Shown here: piece by piece, positions 38,578 to 48,894 of the stretch | How positions within the stretch are numbered: position 1 is the first letter of the stretch | Layout of the letters: the number at the start of each line of letters is the position of its first letter | Origin: Medakamo hakoo | Taxonomy: Eukaryota; Chlorophyta; Trebouxiophyceae; Coccomyxaceae | Length of the DNA: 64,000 bases | Direction: 5' to 3' | NCBI GenBank assembly: GCA_026636295.1 | Contig: CP089463.1 | Span: 310,001-374,000, forward strand | Position numbers and translations under genes: made by a program | The notes under the pieces: generated by a model | What the model was told of the DNA's origin: nothing | The model's input: only the letters and a program-made list of their open reading frames with translations | Databases searched by the model: none

Positions 38578-40152
38578 ATGGCGCCCAGACACCCGCACGC
38601 CCACCGCACCCGTCCCACCCTCTTTCTGTGGCTGTGTGCTTGGGCAGCAGCGACGCTCCCGACCACGGCCGCTGCTGCGTTTGCCCGCCCGCGCACGGTC
38701 GCCCCACCACCGCCTCTGGCCAACACTCCGACCTCCGCCACCCGCCTCGGACTGGGCACCTGCCTGGTCCGCAACCTGTGGTGTGTTTGTGGAGAGGGAC
38801 GAGGCGGCGGAAAAAACGCGCGGACGGCGCCTTTTTTTCGCAAAAAAAAAGGACGCCACCGTCAGTTTCATCCTCCCCCCTCCCCCCCCCCTGCCAGGTT
38901 CCACGCCGGCGCCTTTTACGCCCTGGCCCCGCCAGCCTCCCTATCCACCCTCAGAGCCTGCCTGGGCCCGTCTCCGACCTTGGCCATCGCGCTTTTACCC
39001 ACGGCGGACGTGGCAAGGACTGTCGCCACGCTTCACTCCCCGGCCTGGCTGCCCGGGCGGGCCGCCGCGCTGGCGGCGCCGTCCCGGTACGAGCCGCCAC
39101 CGCACACGGCTCTAGACACTGCGGGAGCGTGGGTCGTCTCGGGCTTGGCTGTGAGTGACGGAAACCCCGTCGACGCCCTGCTGGTGGCGGGCGCGGACCG
39201 GGCAGGGGGTGGGGCGGCCGGCGCCGCGGCCGCAGCCCTAAGCCTGCGCGCGCCTGCCCAGCCCTCCCAAAACAGGCTCGCCGCCCTGTTCAGGGACGAC
39301 CTGGTCTCCCTGGCCGCTGGGGGCTGGCTAGGGCTTGAGGCCGTGGTCGTGCCTGTGGGACCAGGTGAAGGAGGCGGCCATGTCGGACGCTCGGGCGCCG
39401 GCGCCGGCGCGGGCGCGCTGGCGGGGGCGGTCCGTGCCCGGGTCGGTGCGGCTGCCCGGGTGGGAGCGCACGTGCTGCCTGCCGCTGCGCTGCCGCCTGC
39501 GCCCGCCGTGCCGTCCCTCATCCTCTTCGCGCCCGCCCGCCCGGCACGGCTGACGGAGACGGAGGCCCTGGTCTCCGCGCTCTCATCCGCCGCCGCCGCA
39601 TCAGGCTTGGCCTTCCGCCTGGTGGACGGCGGCCGCGGGGGCGAAGGCGGGTCGACGACGCCGACGGCCGCGCTCGCCGCGGTGGCCCCCGCCCTGGCCG
39701 GCGCCCGCGTCATCGTCGGCCGGGGCGCGCCCGACCTCGCTGCGATCGCCGCCGCGGCTCCACCCGGCTCCTCCCTGCTCGAGCTCGTCCCGGTTGAAGG
39801 CCACCCGGCCGTGGCCGCCGTCGTCGCCGCCCGGGCCACGTCTCCCACGACCGCGCTCGCGGCGCACGCCCTCTGGTCGCCCCACCCGCCCGGCGGGCCC
39901 GTCGGCCGTTCCAACCTGGCCTGGGCTGACGCGAACGACGCGGATCGGTACGGTGCCTGGGCCCGGCCGGACTGCGCGTCAGCCGTCCTGCACGGCGGCG
40001 ACTGCGCCGCGGCGGTCGCGCGCGCGGGGTTGGTGGTGCGCGCGGGGAGTGACGTCGCGTCCGTCGTGGACGCGGCGCTGCGGGGGCTGTACGCCGCCGA
40101 GGCCGCGGCGGGCGTGGGACTGTCAGGGAACGGGAGGAGGGGGGTGGCATGA
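38578..40152 (+). CDS. GT61-like glycosyltransferase with signal anchor, two exons
   Basis: Exons 38578-38780 and 38898-40152 (donor GTGTGT, acceptor TGCCAG; phase 2) give 485 aa. The N-terminus has a signal anchor ('TLFLWLCAWAAATLPTTAAAA'-like hydrophobic core), pointing to ER or Golgi. 'GTCLVRNLWF' is like the Cys-containing start of GT61 catalytic regions. The C-terminal part 'GARVIVGRGAPDLAAIAAAA' then 'PGSSLLELVPVEGH' matches the nucleotide-sugar region of GT61 (usually G-x-H-G-A-G-L-x-N), with the His and Asn of that loop altered. GT61 enzymes transfer xylose, arabinose or GlcNAc to glycans. The remaining sequence is poorly conserved, so acceptor and donor sugars are unknown. Confidence 0.6.
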   Translation: MAPRHPHAHRTRPTLFLWLCAWAAATLPTTAAAAFARPRTVAPPPPLANTPTSATRLGLGTCLVRNLWCVCGEGRGGGKNARTAPFFRKKKGRHRQFHPPPSPPPARFHAGAFYALAPPASLSTLRACLGPSPTLAIALLPTADVARTVATLHSPAWLPGRAAALAAPSRYEPPPHTALDTAGAWVVSGLAVSDGNPVDALLVAGADRAGGGAAGAAAAALSLRAPAQPSQNRLAALFRDDLVSLAAGGWLGLEAVVVPVGPGEGGGHVGRSGAGAGAGALAGAVRARVGAAARVGAHVLPAAALPPAPAVPSLILFAPARPARLTETEALVSALSSAAAASGLAFRLVDGGRGGEGGSTTPTAALAAVAPALAGARVIVGRGAPDLAAIAAAAPPGSSLLELVPVEGHPAVAAVVAARATSPTTALAAHALWSPHPPGGPVGRSNLAWADANDADRYGAWARPDCASAVLHGGDCAAAVARAGLVVRAGSDVASVVDAALRGLYAAEAAAGVGLSGNGRRGVA

Positions 40153-40310
40153 AACAAAGCACGCAGCGGCGCTGCCCCTCGCCCGCCTCTGTCGCATCAC
40201 ACACACACACACAGCCACTCCCCCACCAGCTCCCCCCCATCCCGCTCCCCCACCCCCCTCCCCACCCACCCACCATGCTGCGCGACCCCGGCGACCCCCC
40301 CCCCCCCCCC

Positions 40311-41960
40311 TCACGACCCTTCCTCCCCAAACTCGGCCGTGAATTTCTCCTGCGTCTCCAAGTCCTTGGCCGACACGGTCGGCCGGGCTTTCAGCAGGGC
40401 CTTTTCAAAATCGCGCATCGTGATGACGGGCGTGGCCACCCGGTCGGCCAGCCCCTTGTCCGCCAGCTCCGTCAGCGTGGCGGCGAACGCGCCCGGGTCG
40501 CCGGGCGAGCAGGCCGCCAGCTCCTTGCGCCCACTCTTGGGGTCGGTGACCTCCCGGAAGTGCGTGGCTTCCTGCGTCTTGCGCACCGGCTCCATGAGCA
40601 CGTCCTTGACGACGACGGAGACGTCCGACCCGGAAAAGCCTTCCGTCCTCGCCGCCAGGACGTCGAAGTCGGCCGGCGTCAGCGTGTGCGGCGTGTCGCC
40701 CAGGTGCACCTTGAACATGTGCGCCCGGGCGGGCGCTTCGGGCAGCGGGATGTAGATGCGCTTGTCAAACCGGCGGCGGATGGCCTGGTCCAGCGCGTAC
40801 GGCATGTTGGTCGCGCCCAGGACGAGGATGCGGCGCTTGGGGTCGTCCGACCCGGAGCCGACGCCCTGCATCTGGACCAGGAACTCGGTCTTGATGCGGC
40901 GGGCCGCCTCCGACTCGTTGTCGCCGCGGGACGAGCACAGGGCGTCGATCTCGTCAATGAAGACGATGGCGGGGGAGTTGTCCCGGGCCATGGTGAACAG
41001 CTGGTTGACCAGCTTCTCCGACTCGCCCAGCCACTTGGACACCAGGTCGGAGGAGGAGATGGAGAAGAACGTGGACTCCGCCTCCGTCGCGACCGCCTTG
41101 GCCAGGTACGACTTGCCCGTCCCGGGCGGGCCGTACAGCAGGATGCCCGACCACGGCTTGCGCTTGCCCGTGAAGAACTGGGGGAACTTGACGGGCAGGA
41201 TGACGGCCTCCTTGAGCGCCTCCTTGGCCGCGTCCAGGCCCGCGACGTCGTCCCACTTCACGTTGGGCCGCTCCGTCAGGATGGCGGACGCCAGCTGGCC
41301 TTTCAGCTTGGCCGCGTCCTCGTCCTTGTCGCCGCCGCCGCCCCGGGATTTCTGGGCGCCGGTCGCGCCGTCCCCGGGCGCCGTCTCCGGTTGGGCGCCG
41401 TCCAGCACGCCCTTGATGTATTCCGCGCGGGCCAGGTATTCCTTGAACTTGGCGGTGATGGCGTCCTTGGCCTTTGGGTTCTTCTCGTACTTGAGGTGCG
41501 TGGAAAAGTACTCGAGGGCCACCTTGTACAGTTCCAGGGCCTTGGCGTAGTTGCCCGCGTTGTCCTCGTCGACGGCCTGCTTGACGTACTCTGGGGGAGT
41601 GTGTGGGTGGGAGAGGGGGAGAGAGTATGGTGGGATGGGAGGAGGGCGCGCGGCCGCGCGAGCAGGTTGGGTGCGGGGGCATGGGCTCGCGGCCCCCTCG
41701 TTTTCCACCGCCGCGGGGCGGCACGCTCTCGTTTTCACCGCCCTTCCACGGGCAGGTGGGCGCACGCCTCTTCGCTCTCAACTGGCACCGAGGCTGGACG
41801 CGTGCACCCCGCGTCCTCCCTGTGTTTGTGTGTTTCCTACTCATCCACGGCCGAGCGACAGCGACCCGCAGTGCTGCGCCTCGCGAACAACGGCGCAGCA
41901 GGCCACACGCCACACTGTTTCACACTCACCAATCGCCTTGCCCTTGAAGTCCGAGTACAT
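40311..41960 (-). CDS. VPS4: VPS4-type AAA ATPase of the ESCRT pathway
   Basis: Exons 41960-41930 and 41590-40311 are in phase 1 and give 436 aa. Residues 1-75 are the MIT domain ('[20 protein letters not shown]', '[20 protein letters not shown]'). The AAA domain has Walker A 'GPPGTGKS' (164-171), Walker B 'IVFIDEID' (219-226), an Arg-finger region '[10 protein letters not shown]' and pore loop 'SKWLGESEK'. The C-terminal beta domain and helix ('[20 protein letters not shown]') are typical. VPS4 disassembles ESCRT-III after membrane scission in endosomal sorting and cell division. The first exon has only 31 coding bases, easy to miss. Length and order match family norms. Confidence 0.96.
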
Positions 41961-42392
41961 GGCGACTACAGGGGCGTGCGCGGCGGGACGAGCAAGGGGT
42001 CGGGGAAAGTGACGGCGGGCGCGACAGAAAGGAGGCGGGGTGGCGCAAAGACAAGGCTCGGCACGCGCAAACGCCCCTGCCGCAAGGGAGCGAGAGCGGC
42101 GGTGGTGCGAGAGAGGTCCTCGGCGTGTGTGGCAGCACGCGCGTGCGTGCGGGCGTGTACTCGCGCGTCGGCGCGACGCCCAAAGCGTGCGAGCGAAAAA
42201 GCAGAGTGAATGGGCTGGGCGTCGGAGCCAGACCGAAAACTTTTTCGGCGGACTAAGTGCTTTGCCCCCTTTTTTTCTAAGGCCGGCCGCTCCCATCCCT
42301 GCTGTCCGCGCGTGCGCACGGCTGTGCGCTGCCCTCCTGCTCACACGGCCCAGACGCACAGCGCGCCTCCGCACACCCCTCAACACAAAGCC
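41961..42392. promoter_or_regulatory. Divergent upstream region of VPS4 and ING-Tudor genes
   Basis: 432 bp between start codons. It contains CGTG-rich stretches near 42125-42180 and a T run near 42280. Nothing could be assigned with confidence. Confidence 0.35.
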
Positions 42393-43875
42393 ATGAGCGG
42401 AGCAACGCCGGCTGCCGTGCTCACGCTGGAAACGTTTGTGGAGAGTAAGTCGCGAGTCGGGGCCCGCCGGTCGGTGGGGCGAGGGCGCTCGCGTCTCCAG
42501 CGCATAGCTGGCTGGGTGGGGCATGGGAAGGGGATGGTGGGAGGCGGCGCCGTGGTGAGAAGCAAACGCTGCGAACCGCAGATCCCCTGCACCTCACGAC
42601 CCCCTGCCATCCATCCCATCATCCATCGCAGGCGTCGGCTACCTGCCCGCCGAGCTGACCCGGCTGCTAGCCACCATCCGCGACCTAGATGAACGGTCGT
42701 CGGCCCTGGCCGAATCCATTCGCGCCGACGTCGCGACTTGCCTGGCCGCACCGCCGCAGGCGTCCCGCCCCAAGGGCGGGGAGCCCGACCCGGCGGTCGT
42801 CGCCCTCCGTGCGAAAATCGTGGCCGACCAACGCCTGTTGGTGCAGTGGGCCGAAGAAAAGGTGTCGCTGGCGACCGTCGCCTACGACCTCATGGACCGG
42901 CACGCGGCGGAGCTGGACGTGGAGGCGGCGCGGCTGGCGGCGGAGATGGAGGCCGACGGGTCGATGGCCGCGATCATGGGCGAGGCGGGCGCCGCCGGCC
43001 TGGCGGCGTACGACTCCGTCTTTGGGTCCGGCGTGCTCCCGCCTGGCTTGCCCGGCGCGCCGTCCATGCCGGCGCCGGCCCTGGGCGCGCCGCAGCTGTC
43101 GGGTTACCCGGGCCAGGCCGACGCCGCGGCGATGGCCGCGGCCGCGGCGGCCCACCACCACGCCCAACAACAGCAAGCGCTGGCCGCCCAGGCCCAAGCC
43201 CAGGCCGCCGCGCAAGCCCAGGCCCAGGCTGCCGCGGCCGCCGCCCAGCAAGCCCAGGCCATGGCGGCCCAGCAGCAGCAGCGCGCGGCCGCCGCCGCCA
43301 AAGCCGACCAGCGGCGGCGCGAGCGCGAGGCGGCGGCCGCGCGCGCGGCGGCTGTGGACGCGGCCGCCGCCGCCCGTGCCGAAGCCGCGGCGGCCGCAGC
43401 GGCCCAGGCCCAGGCCGCTGCGGACGCGGAACGCCGGGCGCGCGCCGCCGCGGCGGGCGCGGCGGGCGTGGGCGCCGGGGTGGGCAAGCCCGCGGCCGGC
43501 ACCCGGCGCGCGGCCGCCGCGTCCGTCAAGGCCGAAGCCGGGGACGTGCCGCCCGCCGTCGCGCCTGGAGAGGGCGTGCCCGCGCTCCCGTACGCCCCCT
43601 CCGTCCCGCCCGGCATGCGCACGTCCGCGCCCGCGCCACAAGCCGTCGGGCGGCTCCTGACGCACGCCGACATCACGCCCGCGCTCAAAGGCAAGCGGGC
43701 CGAACTGTTTTGGCCGGACGACAACCTGTGGTACCTGATCGAGGTGACGGACGTGGACGTGGCGGGCAAGCGGGCGGCGGCCACGTACGTGACGGGCGAG
43801 ACGGAGGAGTTGGACCTGGCGGAGATTGTGCGGGAAGGGCACATGAGCCTGATCACGCAGGACTTGAGGCTGTGA
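42393..43875 (+). CDS. ING-family protein with a C-terminal Tudor-like domain and no PHD finger
   Basis: Exons 42393-42444 and 42632-43875 (GTAAGT / CGCAG, phase 1) give 431 aa. Residues ~12-115 match the ING N-terminal dimerisation domain: 'LETFVES', 'VGYLPAELTRLLATIRDLDE', then 'EEKVSLATVAYDLMDRHAAE', which is very ING-like. A long Ala/Gln coiled-coil region follows ('AHHHAQQQQALAAQAQAQAA'). The C-terminus (~366-428) is a small beta-barrel: 'LKGKRAELFWPDDNLWYLIE', 'RAAATYVTGETEELDLAEIV', like Tudor/Agenet readers. There is no Cys4-His-Cys3 PHD finger, the usual H3K4me3 reader of ING proteins. Inference: a subunit of a histone acetyltransferase or deacetylase complex that swapped its methyl reader for a Tudor-like one. 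Confidence 0.75.
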
Positions 43876-43876
43876 A

Positions 43877-43909
<33 letters not shown>
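43877..43909 (+). repeat. (CAGC)n microsatellite just after the stop codon
   Basis: Eight tandem CAGC units begin one base after the TGA of the ING-Tudor gene, so they lie in its 3' UTR. Confidence 0.9.
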
Positions 43910-44336
43910 GGGTTGGGGGGCTGGGGGCGGTGGTGTGTGTGTGCAGTGTGCCCTGGGGCGCAGGCGTGGGAACTGCGTGAGAGAAGAGTGTAAAAGTGTG
44001 TGCGGCGTTCTTCTAGGTGATGTGGTCGAGGCGCTGGGGAGGGGTGCAGACAGACTCTTCGATGGCCGGTCTCAGACTGGCCACCCATTTCGTGCCACGA
44101 CAACCGATCGCGGCCGTGCGCGTTCTCGCTCTTCTGTGCCCACGTCACCCACGCGCCGAATGCGGTCGTGACCTGCTGTCTAAGGTTGACAGCAGGGCAT
44201 TGAGTGGAAGCCGCGTTTTCTGGGCAAGCGGCCGCGGCATTTGCCGGCAGGCAAAGTTTACGACCCGGCTCGCCGCTCCCATCCATCCACACCATCATCT
44301 CCGCGTCACACGGGCAAGCCGTCGCCGCTCTAACCC
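43910..44336. other. Intergenic stretch upstream of the large membrane-protein gene
   Basis: About 430 bp with normal to slightly lower GC than the genes and no supported ORF. A GT-rich patch (43928-43950) sits near the start. It should include the promoter of the next plus-strand gene; no motif was recognised. Confidence 0.4.
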
Positions 44337-47300
44337 ATGCCGTCCGCCTTTGTGAACACTCTCTACCGCCTGGCCGGCCTGGAACGGCCGGACAGGTGGG
44401 TCGACCCCTCCCACGCCGACTGGGCGGCGGGCTTAGAAGCCGGGCGCGGCAGCCTGAGTGGCGACGGCAGCGGCCACGCCGTCGGTCGGCGGCGCCTGTC
44501 GACGACGGAGCTGGAGGGCGAGCGCGCCGACCCACCTGAGAAAGCCCGGGGCCGGGCTTCTCCCGCCAAAATCAAGCTGCGCGTGGAGAATGAGCGCACG
44601 CTGGAAATCAAAATCGTGTACCGGCTGGGCGGCCCGGGCGGCGGGCCGACTGTCTGGCGGCCTTGGGCCTGGTTGCGGCGCGACAGCCGCCGCCAGCGCG
44701 GGTCGGGCGGGGGTGACGCTCCGCCAGCGATGCCCCGAGCCAACCAGTACAGGGTGGACGTGTTTTTGTTTTGCCCGGAAGAGGTGCGTGAGTCACACAC
44801 CGCCGTTGAGCTGAGAGGGGGGTCTTGATTTCGGCGCCGCGTTTTATTTTCCAACCTCTCTCACCTGTTCCCTCCGTCTCTCCCTCCACACAGCTCGAGC
44901 CCGCCGACCCGACCGTCTCCTTCTACGCCAACCTGTTTGTGGTCATTCGCCTCCACACACCGCACGTCGACCTGGCCGAACTGGTGGCAGCGGGCGCGGC
45001 GCTAGAACGTGGTGGCGGCCTCGCCTCCCTCGCGCGCAAGGCCTCTGCCCGCACGCTGGCCAGCGCGGCCAACGGCGGCACGTCCATCGCCGTCTCCTTG
45101 CTCACTGGCCTCGTCCGAGCCTTCAGTGACATGCACGCCACGGCTGCCGAAGCAGCGTCCGCTCGCGCCCGCGCGGCGTCCCTAGGTCGGCTCGACCCGC
45201 GCCGCCGCGTCGCCACCAAAGCCGCGGCCGCCGCCGAAGCCACCCGGTCCGCCCGCGCCGACGACGCGGTGCAACTCATGCGCCTGCTGGCCTGCATCTT
45301 CCGGGCGGCCGTCCGCCGGGCGACGGCCGTGGCGGCGGACGCGGCCATGGCCGTGGCCGAAGGGCGCGGGGTTGGGGACGGTGGCGACGACGAGGCTGAC
45401 GCGACCGCGGCGGCCGCTCGCGCCGGCATCGACCTGGTGGAGCAGGCATGCGGCGCGCTGGAAGCCCTGGCCACAGCCTGCGACCCGTGTCGGTGCGACG
45501 CGAGCGGCGCGCTGCCGCCCTTTGTGCGCGAGGCCGCGGCCCTGGTGGAGGAACACACCATCCTGGAGGCGGAGCGCGCGCTGTTGAAGCTGCTGGCGGA
45601 CTTGGAGGCGGCGCCGCTGGGGGGTGGCGGCGAGCTGGTGGTCGAGCCAACAGCCGCGGGCGGCGGGGAGGGCGACGGCGGGCCGGGGCCCGGCGGCGAG
45701 CTGACGCGGTCGGTGCGCGTGCCCGCGCCGCCGCCGCCTCCGCCGCCTCCGCGCCTGGGCCCGCCCTCCCCTCCACCGCCGCCGCCGCCGCCCCCACGCC
45801 CCGCGCCCGCAGGCTGGGCGGGTCGTTTTCCGCACCTGGATGCGGTGCGCGAGTCCGCGGCCGCTGCCCGGCGCCGGTCCGTCGCCGCCCGCACGAGCGT
45901 CGACGACGCGAGCCGGACGAGCGCCTACAGCACTGCGACGGCGAGCGCGCGGTGTCGGGTCGGCTCCACGCCGCCGGCATCGCCCCGGCCGTCGTCGGCT
46001 GCCGCTCCAGGCCGTGCCCCTCTGATTGCTTCACTTTTAGACGGAGAGGACGCGGTGCGGCGGCCGTCCAACCTGCCGCCGGCGTCCGACCCGTTGCCCA
46101 TCGCCCCAGCGCCCGTCGCGACCGCGCTCCCGCCGCACGTGCGCGGCGGGTCGGCCGAGTCGTCGCTGCGCACGGGGTCTGTGTCACCGACAGGCGGCGC
46201 CTGGCCGGGCGGGGGTGGCGGCGGCTCCTCCCTCGGCCGGCGCCCGTCCCTGGAGATGAGTGTGCCCGTGACCGCGCTCGGCGTTGCGGCGGCTGGGACG
46301 TCGCCGCCCAGCCCGGCCGCGGGCGGCAGCCCGCGCGGCGCGCCAGTCGCACCGCCGCCGCCGCCGCCGCTGCAGACGATTCCGTCCCTGACGCCGGCCA
46401 CCCCGACCCCCGCCGCGGCCGCGGACCTGGGCTCGGCGCGCGCGCTGCTGCGCGAAGCCGTCGCGGGCCTGGAGGCCGCCCGCCTGCGGCGCGGGTTCAC
46501 GGAATCCCTCATGCGGGATGGCCCGCCGTCCGTCAATGAAGGCTACACCAACCGGCTGCAGGTCCTGAAGAAGCACGCCCGCGCCGCCATCTCGCTCACG
46601 CCCCGCACACGCCCGCCGCCCACCGTGCTGGTGGACGTCGTCGGCATGGCCATCGCGGGGACGGCCATGGCCTTTGCGATTTGGACGGTGTGGCTGGCCC
46701 AAAAGTACGCGGGCGACCAGTACGGCGCGCTGTACGTGCTGATCCTGGTGTTTGGTGCGTGGTCTGAGCGGGAGTGTGTGTGGGGGGGGAGCCCCCCCCC
46801 CCCCCCTCCCCCCTCCCCCCCCCCCCCCCGCGGCAAAACGGCAAAAAGGAACACAAATCCACCCACCCTCACCGTTTTCTTTTTCCTTTCCCCGTCCAGG
46901 CTACATCGTCAAGGACCGCCTCAAAGAGCTGGGCAAGCGCTACCTCCAGCCCGTCGCTGGTTACTTTGGCTACGTGTTCTACGACAGAATCGTCTCCGCG
47001 ACCGACGGGCGGGGTGAGACGGTCGGCACGATCTCGGAGCGCGTCCGCGTCCTCGACCCGTCCTCCCTCAACCCGCGCGTGCGCGCCCTGCGCAATTACG
47101 GCGCGGCGCTGGGCGCCCACGCCCGCGCGGCCGCCCAGCCCGAGCGCGTCGTCGCGTACTCCAAGACCGTCAACGTCGCCTGGGCGGCCGTCGACCGCCG
47201 CTTGCAAGGCGTCGGCGCGCTCTCCGACATCATGCGCTTTGACTTGGCGCCGCTCACCCGCCGCATGCAAGCCCCGTCCGAACCGCACTTCAGGCTGGGC

Positions 47301-47729
47301 AGGGACGGCGCGGGCGTCGAGCCGGTGCCGTGCGCCCGCGTCTACCACTTGAACGTCGTGTTGCGCGTCCGCGCGGCGGCGCCACCGCCGTCTGGCGTGC
47401 CTGCCGCCGCAGCGCCCACCACCCCACCCAGCGCGCCGATGGTCATGCTGTTGGAGCGGGCGCGTGTGGTCATGAACCGGGACGGCATTCAGCGCCTGGA
47501 AGCCGCGGCCGGGTCGCTGTTGCGGGAGCGGGAGCGCGGCGGCGGCCGGGCCGGGGCTGCTGGGCCCGGCCTGGCGCGTGCCAGCACGGCTAAAACGGGT
47601 GCGCAGCGCAACGGAGACGGCGGCGGCGGCGGGAGTGGCGTGCTCTCCGCTTCTGTTGCGAGGGCGCGGCGCGCGGTCGGCTGGGCCCTGGGCGGCGGGA
47701 GAGGGGGGCGTGGGAATGGGCGGCGTTGA
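44337..47729 (+). CDS. Large two-TM membrane protein, three exons, family unknown
   Basis: Exons 44337-44783, 44894-46754 and 46900-47729 are in phase and give 1045 aa. The N-terminal third looks folded: 'MPSAFVNTLYRLAGLERPD', 'KIKLRVENERTLEIKIVYRL', 'NQYRVDVFLFCPEE' joined across intron 1 to 'PTVSFYANLFVVIRLHTPHV'. Then a helical region with basic and Ala-rich parts, a long disordered Pro/Ser linker, and two adjacent TM helices near 727-750 ('VVGMAIAGTAMAFAIWTVWL') and 758-772 ('YGALYVLILVFG'). A well-folded C-terminal domain follows ('YIVKDRLKELGKRYLQPVAG', 'IMRFDLAPLTRRM', 'RVYHLNVVLRV'). The two soluble domains flanking a hairpin membrane anchor look conserved, but I cannot name the family. 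Intron 2 contains runs of G then C. Confidence 0.7.
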
Positions 47730-48243
47730 AAACAGCGAGGTGGAAGGAGGAGACGCGGGAGGTCGTGCCCCCCCTCACAGACGAGAGAGAACCTCTTCGC
47801 TCGCGCTCTCAGGACTCGCCACCGCGTCCCCTCCGCACATCCTCCTCCACCCGGCGGTCCGCACACACGGGCCGGTAGCCAGGCATCAGCACATCTTTCG
47901 CGTCCATACCGGACGTGAGTTCCCGCGCTCCTTGGCCTCGCGCGCCGTCCGAGAAAAAAGCGAGCGGGGCGCGCGTTCTGACTCGCGGCCAGTCCACGTC
48001 GACAGCTCGCGCCGGCCCGCCCGAGCCGAAGACAGGGCTCCCGCCACTCCCAGGCGTGCGCAAGATTCTGAACCTTCAGCAGGGTGGGAAAAGCTGTCGC
48101 TTTTTGGTCCGCACCAGGCCAGGCGGTCGACGAAAGTGCCACAAAACCCTAGTCCATTCGTCGGAGGCGCTCTCCCCCGACCACCTCAGCCTCTCTCTCT
48201 CGCGCGGCTGGACAAAAACAAAACACACCCACACACACGCCAC
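47730..48243. other. 514-bp gap before Yippee; no supported gene
   Basis: The plus frame is open through part of it, and a minus-strand frame (48063-47809) ends 'MDAKDVLMPGYRPVCADRRV...', but neither shows splice-consistent partners. It likely holds the 3' UTR of the membrane-protein gene and the Yippee promoter. A CT-rich tract (48186-48203) and an AC-rich tract lie just before the Yippee ATG. Confidence 0.4.
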
Positions 48244-48603
48244 ATGGGCCGCGTCTTCAAAACCTACCTGGACGAGTGCGCCACTAAAATTTACGGGTGC
48301 GCGACCTGCCGCGCCCACGTCGCGGACGCGGACGCCATCGTGTCCAAAGCTTTCCAGGGCCGGCACGGGCGGGCGTACCTGGTGGACGCGTCGGGAGTCG
48401 TCAACGTCAAGGAGGGCGCCGTGGAGGAGCGCGTCCTGATCACGGGCCTGCACCAGGTCGCCGACATTTCCTGCTCCGTCTGCGAGACGGTGCTGGGCTG
48501 GCGCTACATCCAAGCCTTCGAGGAAAGCCAGCGGTACAAGGTCGGCAAAATGATTGTGGAGCGGGCGCGCGTGGTGAAGGAAGGGCCCGGGTGGCGGGAC
48601 TGA
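48244..48603 (+). CDS. Yippee-like zinc-binding protein
   Basis: 119 aa, single exon. The Yippee fold has two CxxC knuckles 52 residues apart: 'IYGCATCRAHVAD' (near residue 19) and 'ISCSVCETVLGWRY' (near residue 75), with the typical lead 'FQGRHGRAYLVDASGVVNVK' and tail 'ESQRYKVGKMIVERARV'. Yippee/YPEL proteins form a Mis18/cereblon-like beta fold; YPEL5 relatives work with the CTLH/GID ubiquitin ligase, others are linked to spindle and centrosome. Which role applies here cannot be read. Confidence 0.95.
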   Translation: MGRVFKTYLDECATKIYGCATCRAHVADADAIVSKAFQGRHGRAYLVDASGVVNVKEGAVEERVLITGLHQVADISCSVCETVLGWRYIQAFEESQRYKVGKMIVERARVVKEGPGWRD

Positions 48604-48894
48604 GGCGGGCGGGCAGGCGGTCACCGCCCGCCCGCCCGCATGGTGTGGGCGCGTTGTTTTTTGCGTTTTTTGCGATGGGAAGGAGTGGGCCACCGAGCGT
48701 GCGCACCCGCCCGCTAGAGAGCCCGGGGGACAGGACCAGAGAGAAGTGTGTGTATATCAACAGGGAGCCAACGCTCCGACATAGTTTCTTTTTTTCTTTC
48801 CGGCATCACACGCGCCCCGACCCACGCGCTCCCACCCGCCCACCGCCCCCCCTGCATCCTCGCGCCCGCCCGCCCCGCGCGCGCACGGCCCGCC

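Noticed and set aside
47809-48063. Minus-strand small ORF ending with a natural-looking peptide ('MDAKDVLMPGYRPVCADRR')
   Set aside because: No partner exon, start context or splice signals; weaker codon bias than real genes around it.
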